Source: JAHBNG01 sp039028975 (GTDB lineage: Bacteria > Chloroflexota > Anaerolineae > Caldilineales > Caldilineaceae). Taken from it: 37,019 nucleotides of DNA. The stretch is taken from the NCBI GenBank assembly GCA_039028975.1, contig JBCCHB010000158.1:1-37019 (forward strand), in the 5' to 3' direction. The position numbers and the translations under genes are program-made. Of the stretch, positions 1-8,248 are shown piece by piece; the stretch's first letter is position 1; each line of letters starts with the position of its first letter. Under the pieces are notes generated by a model. That model did no database searches and was not told where the DNA came from. It was given only the letters and a program-made list of their open reading frames with translations.

Positions 1-2
1 GT

Positions 3-137
3 CCTTTTCGTGGGGTTCACAAACGCTATCTTGCCCAATATGTCGCTATGTTTGAATGGACTCACAATCTCAAATCTGTTTCCGATGACTATCTTCGGGC
101 TCTTATGATTCCTCATTTCACCTACTTCCCTACATGA
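3..137 (+). CDS. Transposase C-terminal fragment, IS1595/ISXO2-like (partial, starts outside window)
   Basis: Reading frame 3 is open from the window edge to a TGA at 135-137 and gives 44 residues. They include FRGVHKRYLAQYVAMFEW and end FTYFPT. The pattern F-R-G-V-x-K-x-Y-L-x-x-Y-V-x-x-F-x-W resembles the end of the DDE domain of IS1595-family (ISXO2-like) transposases, which catalyse cut-and-paste movement of their own insertion sequence. Only the C-terminus is inside the window, so catalytic residues and completeness cannot be judged. The frame is too short for a normal ORF cut-off. The family call is by recollection of the motif, not by a search. Confidence 0.55.
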   Translation, partial: PFRGVHKRYLAQYVAMFEWTHNLKSVSDDYLRALMIPHFTYFPT

Positions 138-173
138 GCCATTCAACAAATAGAACGAGAACGATACTGATTC

Positions 174-225
174 ACACTTTCAGAGAATAATCCTTCCTGC
201 TCTTCTAATCTTCCTGTGAAAGTGT
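174..225 (+). terminator. Hairpin downstream of the transposase, possible terminator
   Basis: A perfect 9-bp inverted repeat, ACACTTTCA (174-182) and TGAAAGTGT (217-225), is followed by a T-rich stretch at 229-238. It lies 37 nt after the transposase stop codon. The loop is long (34 nt) and holds a partial copy of the CTTCCTGCTCTTCT repeat found elsewhere in the window, so this could equally be part of an insertion-sequence end. Confidence 0.35.
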
Positions 226-338
226 AGATGTTTTATTTTCTGGAATGGCCTTAGAAGCTTGTTTCATTACTTAAAGCCCTATCTTACTCAACGCAAAAAA
301 CAGATCTATAAAAGTTAATAAAAGGGATCTTGATTAAT

Positions 339-398
339 CACAGGAAGAGCAAGAAGTTCAGGAAGCTCTCTCTTCTTGCTCTTCTCGCCCTTCCTGTG
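339..398. repeat. Hairpin of CAGGAAGAGC-type repeat, 3' of the dppC-like gene
   Basis: The left arm (339-356, CACAGGAAGAGCAAGAAG) pairs with CTTCTTGCT (372-380) and CTTCCTGTG (390-398), leaving the 9-nt bulge CTTCTCGCC. The hairpin sits 24 bp past the stop codon of the minus-strand permease gene ending at 423, so it may end or protect that transcript. Its right arm closely matches 24413-24440, and a partial copy lies at 191-217, making it a dispersed repeat. No uridine tract follows on the minus strand, so a classic terminator is not supported. Confidence 0.5.
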
Positions 399-422
399 GG
401 CAATCTTTTTGGCAGAAATCAC

Positions 423-1562
423 CTATATCGACGCATACGGATCTGCCGCATCCCTCAACCCATCCCCTACAAAGTTAAAGCAAAGAATCGCAACAATCAC
501 AAACAGCCCCGGCGTCAATAACCACGGCGAGTCGGCCAGAACAATAATCTTTTGGGCGTCTTTGAGCAACACGCCCCAACTGATGGCCGGTGCCTGTAAG
601 CCCAACCCAATAAAGCTCAATGCTGTTTCACCCAAAATCATGCCTGGAACGCTGAGGGTAAGCGAGGCAATGATATGGCTGGTAAACGAAGGCAGCATGT
701 GCTTGAAGATCACCCTTGCCTCGTTGGAGCCATTGAGTTGCGCTGCCATAATGTACTCCTCCTCGCGCAGGGCCATAAACTTGCCCCGCACCACGCGGGC
801 CAAGCCAGTCCAGCCAACAAGAGAGAGAATGACAATAATGCCAAAGTAGGTCTGCACCACCGACCAGGTAGGCGGCAGCGCCACGCTCAAAGCCATCCAC
901 AGAGGCAGGGTCGGGATCGAGCGAAGAAATTCGATGACGCGCTGGATAATCAGGTCGGTGACGCCACCAAAGTAGCCGGAAATGCCGCCCATAATGACAC
1001 CAATAACAAAACTGATGGCGATCCCCAATAGCCCCACCGAGAGCGAAATCCGTCCGCCGTGAATAATCCGTGAGAGAACGTCCCGCCCCATCTTGTCTGT
1101 CCCCAAGAGGAAGAAGGTGCCTTCCTCAACGCCAATCAGGTGGATGTCACTCTCAAATAGCCCCCACATCTCGTAAGGATCCCCCTGCACAAAAAAGCTG
1201 ACCGGGTATTTTTGCGCTGGATCCAGCTCCCATGTGGTTCTAAACGTGTTCATATCCATCTCGGAGGTCATACCATAGACGAAGGGCCGTAATCGAAAAC
1301 CATTTTCGTCCATGAACTGAAGTCGCTGCGGCGGCATGAACATAAAGTCCGTATCGTGATGGGTCGGATCATAGGGTGAGAGAAACTCGGCAAAGACCGC
1401 ACCCACATAAAAGAGCGCAATGATCACCAGCGACGCCACCGCCACCCGATGCCGCATAAACTTCCAGCGGATCAGCTGCCACTGGGTCGCTACCTGAAGG
1501 TCTTCTTCTGCTTTGGAAACAGCTTTGCCGCCCCCAGAAATCGGTTCATCCATTACGGCCAT
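423..1562 (-). CDS. ABC transporter permease, DppC/OppC type (set A)
   Basis: This is an inner-membrane permease of a family-5 (peptide/opine/nickel or oligosaccharide) ABC importer, forming the channel with the DppB-like partner at 2092-3078. At 379 aa it is longer than the usual 280-300. It has an OppC-type N-terminal helix (about residues 40-60), then a roughly 85-residue extracytoplasmic insert before the conserved GTDKMGRDVLSR segment (about 154-165), and then the core helices. The ATPase-contact (EAA-type) loop is visible as AAQLNGSNEARVIFKHMLPS (273-292). The long insert occurs in a known subset of DppC homologues. Two starts are possible, 1562 or 1553 (MAVMDEP or MDEP). The gene is separated from dppB by a four-helix-bundle gene. 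No ATPase gene and no adjacent binding-protein gene are present for this pair. Confidence 0.9.
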   Translation of the reverse strand: MAVMDEPISGGGKAVSKAEEDLQVATQWQLIRWKFMRHRVAVASLVIIALFYVGAVFAEFLSPYDPTHHDTDFMFMPPQRLQFMDENGFRLRPFVYGMTSEMDMNTFRTTWELDPAQKYPVSFFVQGDPYEMWGLFESDIHLIGVEEGTFFLLGTDKMGRDVLSRIIHGGRISLSVGLLGIAISFVIGVIMGGISGYFGGVTDLIIQRVIEFLRSIPTLPLWMALSVALPPTWSVVQTYFGIIVILSLVGWTGLARVVRGKFMALREEEYIMAAQLNGSNEARVIFKHMLPSFTSHIIASLTLSVPGMILGETALSFIGLGLQAPAISWGVLLKDAQKIIVLADSPWLLTPGLFVIVAILCFNFVGDGLRDAADPYASI

Positions 1563-1581
1563 AAAAGAATGCCTTTATGTT

Positions 1582-2092
1582 GCAGGTAAGCAGGTTTGCA
1601 GGTTTGCGGGTGGTTAACGATTCTTTTGATTGTTGAGGATAGGGATAAGACTACCAATAATTTTGTCGAGTAGCTGCATCCTATGCTGGATAACCTCCGG
1701 CTTAAGCAAACGACGGCCTCTGTAATACCATCCACGAGCTTCGCGGGCAGAACCGATAGAATAGCGAAGAAAACGAGCATAGTCTTTACCATATCCTCTT
1801 CCAAAGCCTTCTTCCATATTGGCGGTTATGGACCCTCCACTTCGAATTAACTGATCCGCAATCGGCTTTCCCAGAGTGTGGTTAGATAAGATTTCACAGT
1901 CATGCCAGATCAGATCAAAAAGAAATAGCGCATCTCTATAAACCTCAAGTTTCCACAAAGGGTCTTTCTTAATACTATCTGGAACTTGCTCCACCCAAGC
2001 ATCAATGCTTTGCAAGTAAGACGAATTCATAATTGCCTTCTGTTCTAATCTCCACCTACCCACCTGCAAACTTTTCCACTTGCAAACGTGCC
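1582..2092. repeat. Inverted repeat pair enclosing the four-helix-bundle gene
   Basis: The left flank, 1582-1613, is built from repeated GCAGGTTTGC words. The right flank, 2052-2092, holds the reverse-complement words CCACCTGCAAAC and CACTTGCAAACG. The best pair is GTTTGCGGGTGG (1602-1613) with CCACCTGCAAAC (2060-2071), 11 of 12 matching. The left arm abuts the TAA of the four-helix gene, and the right arm touches the stop codon of dppB at 2092. In the dppB-dppC transcript the arms could form a stem that loops out the whole inserted gene. Confidence 0.55.
1614..2030 (-). CDS. Four-helix bundle protein (23S rRNA intervening-sequence protein family)
   Basis: The product is a 138-aa soluble, helix-rich protein. 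Recognisable features are the N-terminal segment WKLEVYRDALFLFDLIWHDC, the centre LADQLIRS-like IADQLIRSGGSITANMEEGFGR and KDYARFLRYSIGSAREARGW; the motif S-I-x-x-N-x-x-E-G-x-G-R is the family hallmark. Proteins of this family are encoded in intervening sequences of 23S rRNA in Leptospira and others, or stand alone; their function is uncertain, with nucleic-acid binding proposed. I chose the ATG at 2028-2030 because upstream codons translate repeat sequence. The gene lies between dppB and dppC of one operon and is flanked by inverted repeats (1602-1613 and 2060-2071), which suggests it came in as an element rather than as part of the transporter. Confidence 0.8.
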   Translation of the reverse strand: MNSSYLQSIDAWVEQVPDSIKKDPLWKLEVYRDALFLFDLIWHDCEILSNHTLGKPIADQLIRSGGSITANMEEGFGRGYGKDYARFLRYSIGSAREARGWYYRGRRLLKPEVIQHRMQLLDKIIGSLIPILNNQKNR

Positions 2093-3078
2093 TAAATCGC
2101 CCCCCGAATCCGCGGATCCAGCCACGCCAGCAGAATGTCCGAGAGCAGCGTTCCAATGAGCGTGAGCGAACTCAAGATCATGACGATGCTGCCTGCCAGA
2201 AACATATCTTGACTGAGCAACGAACCAACAAAGAGGGGTGCGATGGTGGGCAGCCCCAATACCAGGGAGGCCAGCAGCTCGCCATTGACCAAGGCCGGCA
2301 GCGTCCAGCCGATGGTGCTGGCGACCGGATTCATGGCGATACGGAACGGGTATTTAACCAGCAGCTTGCCTTCCGTCAACCCTTTGGAGCGAGCCACCAT
2401 GACGTAGGGGCGCTCTAATTCATCTAGGAGATTGGCGCGCATGACGCGGATCAGCCCCGCTATGCCGGCTGTACCCACGACTACTGCGGGTAGCCAGAGG
2501 TGCTTGAGCAGATCCACAAACTTTCCAAAGCTCCAGGGTGCTACTAGATACTCATCCGAGAAGAGTCCCACCGCCACGTTGCCGGTGGCCACAAAGTAGT
2601 ACCACAAAATCAGCAGTGCAAGCAAGAAGTTTGGCGTCGCCAAGCCGATAAAGCCAATCAGTGTAAAGACATAATCGCCAATCGAGTACTGGTTGGTTGC
2701 CGAGTAGAGACCGATGGGAATAGCCAGAGCGTATGCAAAGAGCAGTGAGGCCACCGAAATCGCTAAAGTCCACGGCAGGCGATCCGCAATCAGTTTGGCG
2801 ACGGGCTGATTCCATTCTAGCGAACGACCCAAATCGCCCTGCAAGATATTGCCTAGCCAACGCAGATAACGCATGTAAGTCGGCTGATCCAGCCCGTAGC
2901 GCGCCCTTAGTGATGCAATTTGAGAGGGATCGACCGCCTCCTGCTGCTGGATGAGCTGGTCCACATACGCATCCATAAAGTCACCCGGTGGCGCTTCGAT
3001 AATCATAAACGAGATAATCGAGACCACCAAGAGGGTGGGTATCATCAAGAGGGTACGGCGAGCAATAAAGCCAAGCAT
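2092..3078 (-). CDS. ABC transporter permease, DppB/OppB type (set A)
   Basis: This 328-aa inner-membrane permease is of normal family length. It opens with the typical first helix (RRTLLMIPTLLVVSIISFMI), followed by a periplasmic loop ending in the family signature RYGLDQPTYMRYLRWLGNILQGDLGRS (about residues 60-86). The cytoplasmic ATPase-contact loop is seen as VARSKGLTEGKLLVKYPFR (about 231-249). The C-terminus LLAWLDPRIR is also typical. It begins 8 bp after the sialidase-like gene ends, so the two are co-transcribed, probably from the promoter at 4194-4222. Its DppC partner is at 423-1562. Substrate specificity would be set by a binding protein, and none is encoded next to it. Confidence 0.92.
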   Translation of the reverse strand: MLGFIARRTLLMIPTLLVVSIISFMIIEAPPGDFMDAYVDQLIQQQEAVDPSQIASLRARYGLDQPTYMRYLRWLGNILQGDLGRSLEWNQPVAKLIADRLPWTLAISVASLLFAYALAIPIGLYSATNQYSIGDYVFTLIGFIGLATPNFLLALLILWYYFVATGNVAVGLFSDEYLVAPWSFGKFVDLLKHLWLPAVVVGTAGIAGLIRVMRANLLDELERPYVMVARSKGLTEGKLLVKYPFRIAMNPVASTIGWTLPALVNGELLASLVLGLPTIAPLFVGSLLSQDMFLAGSIVMILSSLTLIGTLLSDILLAWLDPRIRGAI

Positions 3079-3085
3079 GAGATTG

Positions 3086-4111
3086 CTATGCTACCTCTGT
3101 TGAGGCTGGTTTTGTTAAGGGTAAATCCGTCAAGGCTAGCTCGGCCAGATAGATGGCGGACGGTGCCAAACTGGTTCCGCTGCCTTCATGGCTCGAATAG
3201 TAGGAGAGCAACCCGCTCTCGGGCGATAGTTCCAAAAAGCCAGGATAGGAGTTGTCCCCACCGCTCGGTAGCTCTGCAACCTCAACCAGCGCATCATCAA
3301 TCAGCCAGTAGAGCGCAGTGACGGGTTTGGCATCGTCTATCTGTTTGCGGCCGCCCACCAGATAGAACGTTCCCCATTTGGCCAGTAGCGGACCACCGAC
3401 ATGGCGATCAAGATCTGTTCTCGTCCAATCGGTATAAGGGGGGCGAGAGCGGCAGAGTTGAGCAGGCCTTCCGCCGGCACGGGCCAGGGCCAGAATAGAG
3501 CCATCCTCCTCGAAGAGTACCGCGGTCTCATCACCGTAGCTGGGCTGCATCAGCCCCAATGGCGCCCACGAAAACCCACCTGCACTATGGAGCAGCCACG
3601 ACTCCATGTGCTCAGCGGGTTCAGCGCGGCGGGGTACTACATCGAAATTGCGGATACGCCGACCGTTGAGGTAGGCCATTCCATCATGAGCTGCAGCCCG
3701 CCAAATGTAGTGTCCGTGGGTGCCATCCAACATCTGGGGACCATGCCAAGTGCCACCATCTTCGCTCCAGATGCAGTAGCCTAAATGGTGGTTGACGTCT
3801 CGCTCATGAGCGTCGGTCGTATCGACCCACCAAGTGCCAGAATAGACAAAGAGCTTATCGTTAAAGATCAGAAAATGGGGGTCACGCACGTCTCGATTTG
3901 GCACACTAAAGGTGAACGCCTTCTTCCACTCCGACCCATCGTCGCTAACCATGACCACAATGCTTGATGAGGTAAAGAGCATATGCCCGTCAGGGCAGCT
4001 GCGGAAGGTCAAATAGAGACGGTCCTGAAAGCGGCAGAGATCGGTAAACGCGTTATGATTTCCATCATTAAAAATCTGGCGAACGGAAGCGATTGTCATA
4101 CTGGCGGTCAT
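3086..4111 (-). CDS. Sialidase/neuraminidase-like beta-propeller protein, cytoplasmic
   Basis: This 341-aa protein has repeated strands and two BNR/Asp-box-like motifs, SDDGSEW and SEDGGTW, near residues 55 and 125. It also has propeller-like segments such as GDETAVLFEEDGSILALAR and YPGFLELSPESGLLSYYSS. This matches the sialidase superfamily fold, whose members hydrolyse glycosidic bonds, but the arginine triad of true sialidases cannot be assigned confidently. No signal peptide is seen, so it should act on imported sugars. The start at 4111 is preferred over 4117 because a GGAG abuts the upstream ATG and lies 6 nt from this one. It heads the set A transporter operon. A non-enzymatic propeller is possible. 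Confidence 0.75.
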   Translation of the reverse strand: MTASMTIASVRQIFNDGNHNAFTDLCRFQDRLYLTFRSCPDGHMLFTSSSIVVMVSDDGSEWKKAFTFSVPNRDVRDPHFLIFNDKLFVYSGTWWVDTTDAHERDVNHHLGYCIWSEDGGTWHGPQMLDGTHGHYIWRAAAHDGMAYLNGRRIRNFDVVPRRAEPAEHMESWLLHSAGGFSWAPLGLMQPSYGDETAVLFEEDGSILALARAGGRPAQLCRSRPPYTDWTRTDLDRHVGGPLLAKWGTFYLVGGRKQIDDAKPVTALYWLIDDALVEVAELPSGGDNSYPGFLELSPESGLLSYYSSHEGSGTSLAPSAIYLAELALTDLPLTKPASTEVA

Positions 4112-4193
4112 CAGCACATCTCCAAAGCTGGAACTGCTCTAGACAGTCAGATAGTCGAGTTGAGGAAGAGATATGGGGGAAGTGATTAAGGGT

Positions 4194-4222
4194 AGTATAC
4201 TTGCTTAGGCTGACGTTGTCAA
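4194..4222 (-). promoter_or_regulatory. Sigma70-type promoter for the sialidase-dppB-dppC operon
   Basis: On the minus strand a perfect -35 TTGACA (4217-4222) is followed by a 17-nt spacer and a -10 TATACT (4194-4199). Transcription would start near 4187, giving a leader of about 75 nt before the start codon at 4111. It is the best promoter match in the window and implies that the set A transporter can be expressed independently of the upstream genes. Confidence 0.75.
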
Positions 4223-4288
4223 TCAGCTCAAAAACACGCTCTTGTTCATCTCTTGATCGTCATATTCAAGCCGAATGAAGGTCGTTCT

Positions 4289-5104
4289 TTATCCAGATCT
4301 TGACCCAATGCCTCTGTTCATCGCCCAATCTGGATAGTAATTGTAGAGTTCCGCGTCTGGCAGCGGCTTGCCAAGTGGTTGGGGCGGCACTCGAAATGGC
4401 CCAGGGATGCCAACTATATCACACATGATGTAGCGCAACCCCATGGAGCGCTGCAGTCGAGAAGACGGTACATTCCACGGTGCCGTACGCGCCAGAATCA
4501 AGCCACCTTGCTGCAAGATCCATTTTCCCGCCGCGCTTACGACGCTCCGTCCCAGTCCTTGTCGACCGCTTCCTGGTGCAACGTCCACGCCAAACTCATA
4601 AACAGGACTACCCTGATCATGAACTGTAGCCAGCGCCACCAATTGCCCGTCATCGAGGATTCCAAAGCTCACGACGGCATCCCACCAGTTGCAGTGCCAG
4701 AAGATCTCTCGATCGGCAAGCAAGTCAATTTCCTCGCTCGACAAATGGACAACGTCATGTGCGGGCGTGGCGCTAAAGTGCGCTGCATCACCGAAATAAT
4801 ACCAGGATGGCCCCCACACACCAACGTCTTCTGCTAGGGCGACGCGTGCCAGTTCGTAGGCCCCAAAGATCGAGAAGAGTTCATCCAGGGTCAGACCGTC
4901 AGCAACGTCCCGCGCCGCTTCAAACCACGTTGGCCGTACCCGCATAAACGCGCTTTCGCCAATCCTCAATGCCAGTAGCGGTTCCGAATCCTGGACTCGA
5001 TTGGGCAGGATCACTGTTGAGCCTTTCACAGCTTCTGCCAGGCTGCATCCGATCCTCTCTTCTATCCACGGTCGCAAGCCGTCAAATGTGTCAATGTTTA
5101 CCAT
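4289..5104 (-). CDS. GNAT-family N-acetyltransferase
   Basis: This 271-aa protein has the acetyl-CoA binding signature of the GNAT fold, SGRQGLGRSVVSAAGKWI (motif A, about residues 177-195, R/Q-x-x-G-x-G/A). A strand-loop before it (YEFGVDVAPG) and the motif B-like stretch ARTAPWNVPSSRLQRSMGLRY complete the pattern. The N-terminal 120 residues (substrate-facing, with FWHCNWWDAVVSFG following) resemble no domain I recognise. The acceptor is unknown; an amine on a sugar or amino acid would fit the neighbourhood. The gene follows a Gfo/Idh gene by 42 bp on the same strand. No strong Shine-Dalgarno sequence is seen before the start. Confidence 0.75.
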   Translation of the reverse strand: MVNIDTFDGLRPWIEERIGCSLAEAVKGSTVILPNRVQDSEPLLALRIGESAFMRVRPTWFEAARDVADGLTLDELFSIFGAYELARVALAEDVGVWGPSWYYFGDAAHFSATPAHDVVHLSSEEIDLLADREIFWHCNWWDAVVSFGILDDGQLVALATVHDQGSPVYEFGVDVAPGSGRQGLGRSVVSAAGKWILQQGGLILARTAPWNVPSSRLQRSMGLRYIMCDIVGIPGPFRVPPQPLGKPLPDAELYNYYPDWAMNRGIGSRSG

Positions 5105-5146
5105 AAGCGATTGGCTCAGATTGCCATGATTTCTCAGAGTTTTAGA

Positions 5147-6178
5147 CTATCGATGAAAGATATATAGCTCTTTGTTTTCAAGCGGCAACATCACCCGCTT
5201 CCCCACTCGATGGCTCTCGGCCACTGCTAAGCATGCCTCTGTTAAGTGATGGGTGACCTCTACATGGCCTAATGTCTGGCGGCCATCTTCATGGGCGGCA
5301 ACCAGATCTTCGAGGCAGAACTGGGTCGTGCTGTGAGGCGGTAGGATCGGAACAGATACCTCCTCGAATGTGCGACCGCGAGCACCGCCAGCTTTGCGTA
5401 ACTGAACGCGTTCGCCATTGTTCAGGACGCGCAGACTACCTTCCGTGCCAATCACCTCAAACTCCCAACCGCCAGCATGGATGCTTGTGGCCTCCATCCC
5501 ATTTTCAAAGACGACCTGATAGATACCGTTGGGATCTTGATCAAGCCGATTCTCTGCCAACGAGAGATCGCGTGGAAACAGCTCGCCCCACACGCTGACA
5601 ATCTTGGGATCGCCCAGCAGAAAGCTTAACGTGTCTAATGAGTGGATATGACCGTGGAGTAGGTTGGTAGCCGCATAGTGAATCGCTCTCCTTGGCTCGC
5701 CAATTTCACCTTGTTCAATTAACTCCTTGGCCTGATGGAAAGTGCGGTTGAAGCGGCGCAAGACGCCGGTGTTAAAGAGGTTGTTGTGCTTCTGAACCGC
5801 CTCCAGCACGCTATCGTTCTCTCGCCCAGAGCAAGCAATGGCCTTTTCGCAGAAGATCATGGGAACGCCCGCCTGCGCGGTCTCTACGGCCATCTCTGCG
5901 TGGAGATGACCACGGGTGCAGATGGCGACCATATCGGGCTGCTCACGCTGCATCATCTCTAGGTGGTCTTCATAGAGAGTGTGAACGCCCCAGCGTTCTT
6001 CAAAGGCCTCACGCTTCTCTATATCCGTGTCTGCACCAGCAATGATTTCCAGGTGTGTACTGGACTGGCACGCAGCCGCCACCGAATAGGGCGGCGATCC
6101 AGCAGGCAATTCATCATCAATGGTGCTGCCCATCCGCCCCAAACCGACTATTGCCACACGATAGCTTGATTGAGTCAT
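5147..6178 (-). CDS. Gfo/Idh/MocA family oxidoreductase, canonical glycine motif, EKA variant
   Basis: The protein is 343 aa. The N-terminal Rossmann domain binds NAD(P) through VAIVGLGRMGS (residues 8-18), and a C-terminal alpha/beta domain follows. The family lysine motif, normally EKP, is EKA here (111-113): the catalytic or structural Lys is kept and the Pro is lost. The C-terminal end (SHRVGKRVMLPL) closely resembles that of the protein at 7142-8227, which shares the EKA variant, so the two are paralogues flanking a PhyH gene. Family members oxidise or reduce sugars, inositols or amino-sugar derivatives; the substrate is unknown. The start is supported by GGAG 8 nt upstream. Confidence 0.88.
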   Translation of the reverse strand: MTQSSYRVAIVGLGRMGSTIDDELPAGSPPYSVAAACQSSTHLEIIAGADTDIEKREAFEERWGVHTLYEDHLEMMQREQPDMVAICTRGHLHAEMAVETAQAGVPMIFCEKAIACSGRENDSVLEAVQKHNNLFNTGVLRRFNRTFHQAKELIEQGEIGEPRRAIHYAATNLLHGHIHSLDTLSFLLGDPKIVSVWGELFPRDLSLAENRLDQDPNGIYQVVFENGMEATSIHAGGWEFEVIGTEGSLRVLNNGERVQLRKAGGARGRTFEEVSVPILPPHSTTQFCLEDLVAAHEDGRQTLGHVEVTHHLTEACLAVAESHRVGKRVMLPLENKELYIFHR

Positions 6179-6205
6179 CTTGTCATCTCCATCATCTTGT
6201 CATCA

Positions 6206-6982
6206 TCACGGCGTCCAATGATTCCACTCATCCGTCTTCTTCCAACGAGCACAGGCCGAACAGGCACAGAAGTATCGCATCATCAAGCGCGGTTTTGAAC
6301 CGGTGTTGGATGTCCCATTGTGTCCAAACAGGTGTTGAAAGAAGAGTACATCCCCTCGTTTGGGCAGTAGCTCAATTGGTTCACCTAGATCAAGGGACAG
6401 AATGTCTTTGTTGAGATCGTACAGATAAGTGTACTTCTCCCGATCCGATTCGGCCAAGGCACGGATCTGCTTTTGTGATCCAGGCCAGACGACTGTTCCA
6501 CCGCCGCCTGGCTCAATGTCAGAGAGATAGACAAGGCTCGCGATCCGGTAAGGTCCAGGGAATGTCTTGTGTTGATGCTCCCGTGGAATGCCATCGACAT
6601 GAGCATGGGGTATCGATGGTTCTAGTTGAGCAGGCAGAAGATTCTGGGTATGGATGGCTTGCGGTGGATGGAGCGTTTGCGCACCTTCACCGACTAGCTG
6701 GGCCACAGCAAATAGATACTCTGGCGTGGCACAGGCCAAAAGATCTGGGTCGGTGACACCGTTGAAGATGACGATCCGACGCGCCTCGTTGTATTCTGCC
6801 TCGGGTGGTATCTGGTTCCAGGTTTGGGGATCGTCTCGGCCCATACTCATCAAACGCCACATGGCTGCTTCAGCCTTCTCTGCAATATCTCCAGAGAACA
6901 AATTAGAGACCAGCAGGTAGCCATCTCGCTTGTATTGATTTACTTGCTCTGTGGTTAAGGCATTCTTGAATGCAGTCCTCAT
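6206..6982 (-). CDS. Phytanoyl-CoA dioxygenase (PhyH)-family Fe(II)/2-oxoglutarate oxygenase
   Basis: This 258-aa enzyme carries the cupin-type iron triad: HVD (about residues 128-130) and the distal His in FQHLFGHNGTSN (about 213-224). A following Arg in KPRLMMRYF would hold 2-oxoglutarate. PhyH-family enzymes hydroxylate diverse small molecules, often in secondary or unusual catabolic pathways. I chose the ATG at 6980-6982, which has GAGGAG 10 nt upstream, over one 12 codons earlier. It ends 27 bp before the Gfo/Idh gene starting at 6178, and the pair looks co-transcribed. Lipid-type substrates are not implied by the family name. Confidence 0.85.
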   Translation of the reverse strand: MRTAFKNALTTEQVNQYKRDGYLLVSNLFSGDIAEKAEAAMWRLMSMGRDDPQTWNQIPPEAEYNEARRIVIFNGVTDPDLLACATPEYLFAVAQLVGEGAQTLHPPQAIHTQNLLPAQLEPSIPHAHVDGIPREHQHKTFPGPYRIASLVYLSDIEPGGGGTVVWPGSQKQIRALAESDREKYTYLYDLNKDILSLDLGEPIELLPKRGDVLFFQHLFGHNGTSNTGSKPRLMMRYFCACSACARWKKTDEWNHWTP

Positions 6983-7141
6983 CAATATCTTGCTCCTCTG
7001 GATACTGTTTTGACACAACCTTTATGATGGATGGTTGTAGGCGCTGCTCGGCGCTGCGCAAGTATCGATTGCTCCTTCACTTGAAATTCATGGGATTCAT
7101 GATGTTTGTCCGGTTACAAACCGTACCTACGGCTATCATCA

Positions 7142-8227
7142 TTACGCCATAAACTTCGGTTGCCTTGGTGTATGGTTACGCTGCATCCGTAGCGTTCGGT
7201 CTTGAATGGGAAGAGAAATACGTACTCCCCCTTTTCGATGAGATTCGATAAAGCCAAAGATCAGCTCCATGTTGAGTAGGGCTACCCGTGGTCCGCAGCG
7301 CGACGGTTCACCCGTGTCCAGGCTGTGAACCAGATCCTCGACCAGACGCAACGTCGAGCTGGCTGGCGGCACTTCGGGGAAATCTTCGGTCACAAGCCCG
7401 GTTCGGCCCTGGGGATCGACTGGAACGCGCCGCCGATAGTGCCATTCCATGCCGTCGTTGAGCGCGCTGATCACGCCGTCCTCGCAGATGGCCTCAAACT
7501 CGACGCCGCGCGGGCTGAGCATGGCGTAAGCCGTTACGCCATTAGCAAAGCGGATGATGCCTTCGGCACGTGGGTCTTCGGTCATGATATCGCCGTCGAA
7601 GATCTGATCGCCATCGGGCAGGGTCGCCTGGACCCATTCTACAGGGGCATCGTTGTTGAGATGAACCAGCGTGTCGAACATGTGGCTCCCCGTGTTGAAG
7701 AGCGTGCCGTTGTTGTAAGCAATAAGCGTCCTGAGTGCGCCCAGCTCGCCGCCGTGGATCGCCTCTTTCATCTTGTCATAGGCGACAGACCAGCGCCGAT
7801 TGGTGCCCAGATTGAGGAAGACCTGATTGCGCTCCAGCGCCTCGACCATCTTGTCAGCTTCAGCCAGAGAGGCGGAAAAGGCCTTCTCGGCATAGATGGC
7901 TTTGATGCCGTGCTCAGCCGCGTGGATAACAATCTCGGCCCGCGGTTCTGGCTGGGTGGCTACGCTGACAATGTCCAGATTCTCGCGGTCAATCATCTCG
8001 CGATAGTCAGTGTACTGGCTGGCCTTGGGGACGTTGTAGCTCTTGCCAAACGCCTCCATCACATCGTGTCGCAGATCGGCGCAAGCCACCAGTTCGGTGC
8101 GATCACAGTAGGTAAAGCCAGCCGCGTGAGAGTAGGGTGGCACGTGTTTAGGCGCACCAATCACTTCATTGTCGATAAAGCCGCCCATGCGGCTACAGCC
8201 TATGACCGCGGCGCGATAGGTTTTCAT
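7142..8227 (-). CDS. Gfo/Idh/MocA family oxidoreductase, EKA variant
   Basis: The protein is 361 aa from the ATG at 8225-8227, which has AAGGAA 9 nt upstream; the frame is open 7 codons further. The Rossmann glycine motif is AAVIGCSRMGG (residues 6-16), with Ser in the middle glycine position. The lysine motif is EKA (114-116) rather than EKP. Residues around NRRWSVAYDKMKEAI and the tail SHRKGGVRISLPI match the family's C-terminal domain. It follows the sulfatase gene by 21 bp and is likely translated from the same transcript, so it may oxidise or reduce a desulfated product. The substrate is not known. Confidence 0.87.
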   Translation of the reverse strand: MKTYRAAVIGCSRMGGFIDNEVIGAPKHVPPYSHAAGFTYCDRTELVACADLRHDVMEAFGKSYNVPKASQYTDYREMIDRENLDIVSVATQPEPRAEIVIHAAEHGIKAIYAEKAFSASLAEADKMVEALERNQVFLNLGTNRRWSVAYDKMKEAIHGGELGALRTLIAYNNGTLFNTGSHMFDTLVHLNNDAPVEWVQATLPDGDQIFDGDIMTEDPRAEGIIRFANGVTAYAMLSPRGVEFEAICEDGVISALNDGMEWHYRRRVPVDPQGRTGLVTEDFPEVPPASSTLRLVEDLVHSLDTGEPSRCGPRVALLNMELIFGFIESHRKGGVRISLPIQDRTLRMQRNHTPRQPKFMA

Positions 8228-8248
8228 ATGTATTTGTTCCTTTCCCAA

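Noticed and set aside
1553..1804. 83-aa minus-strand frame with a signal-peptide-like start
   Set aside because: It overlaps the four-helix-bundle gene in another frame; its hydrophobic stretch is a by-product.
6983..7141. Small repeats such as GGCGCTGC copies and CAACC/GGTTG arms
   Set aside because: They are too short and unconvincing to call as a regulatory element or terminator.
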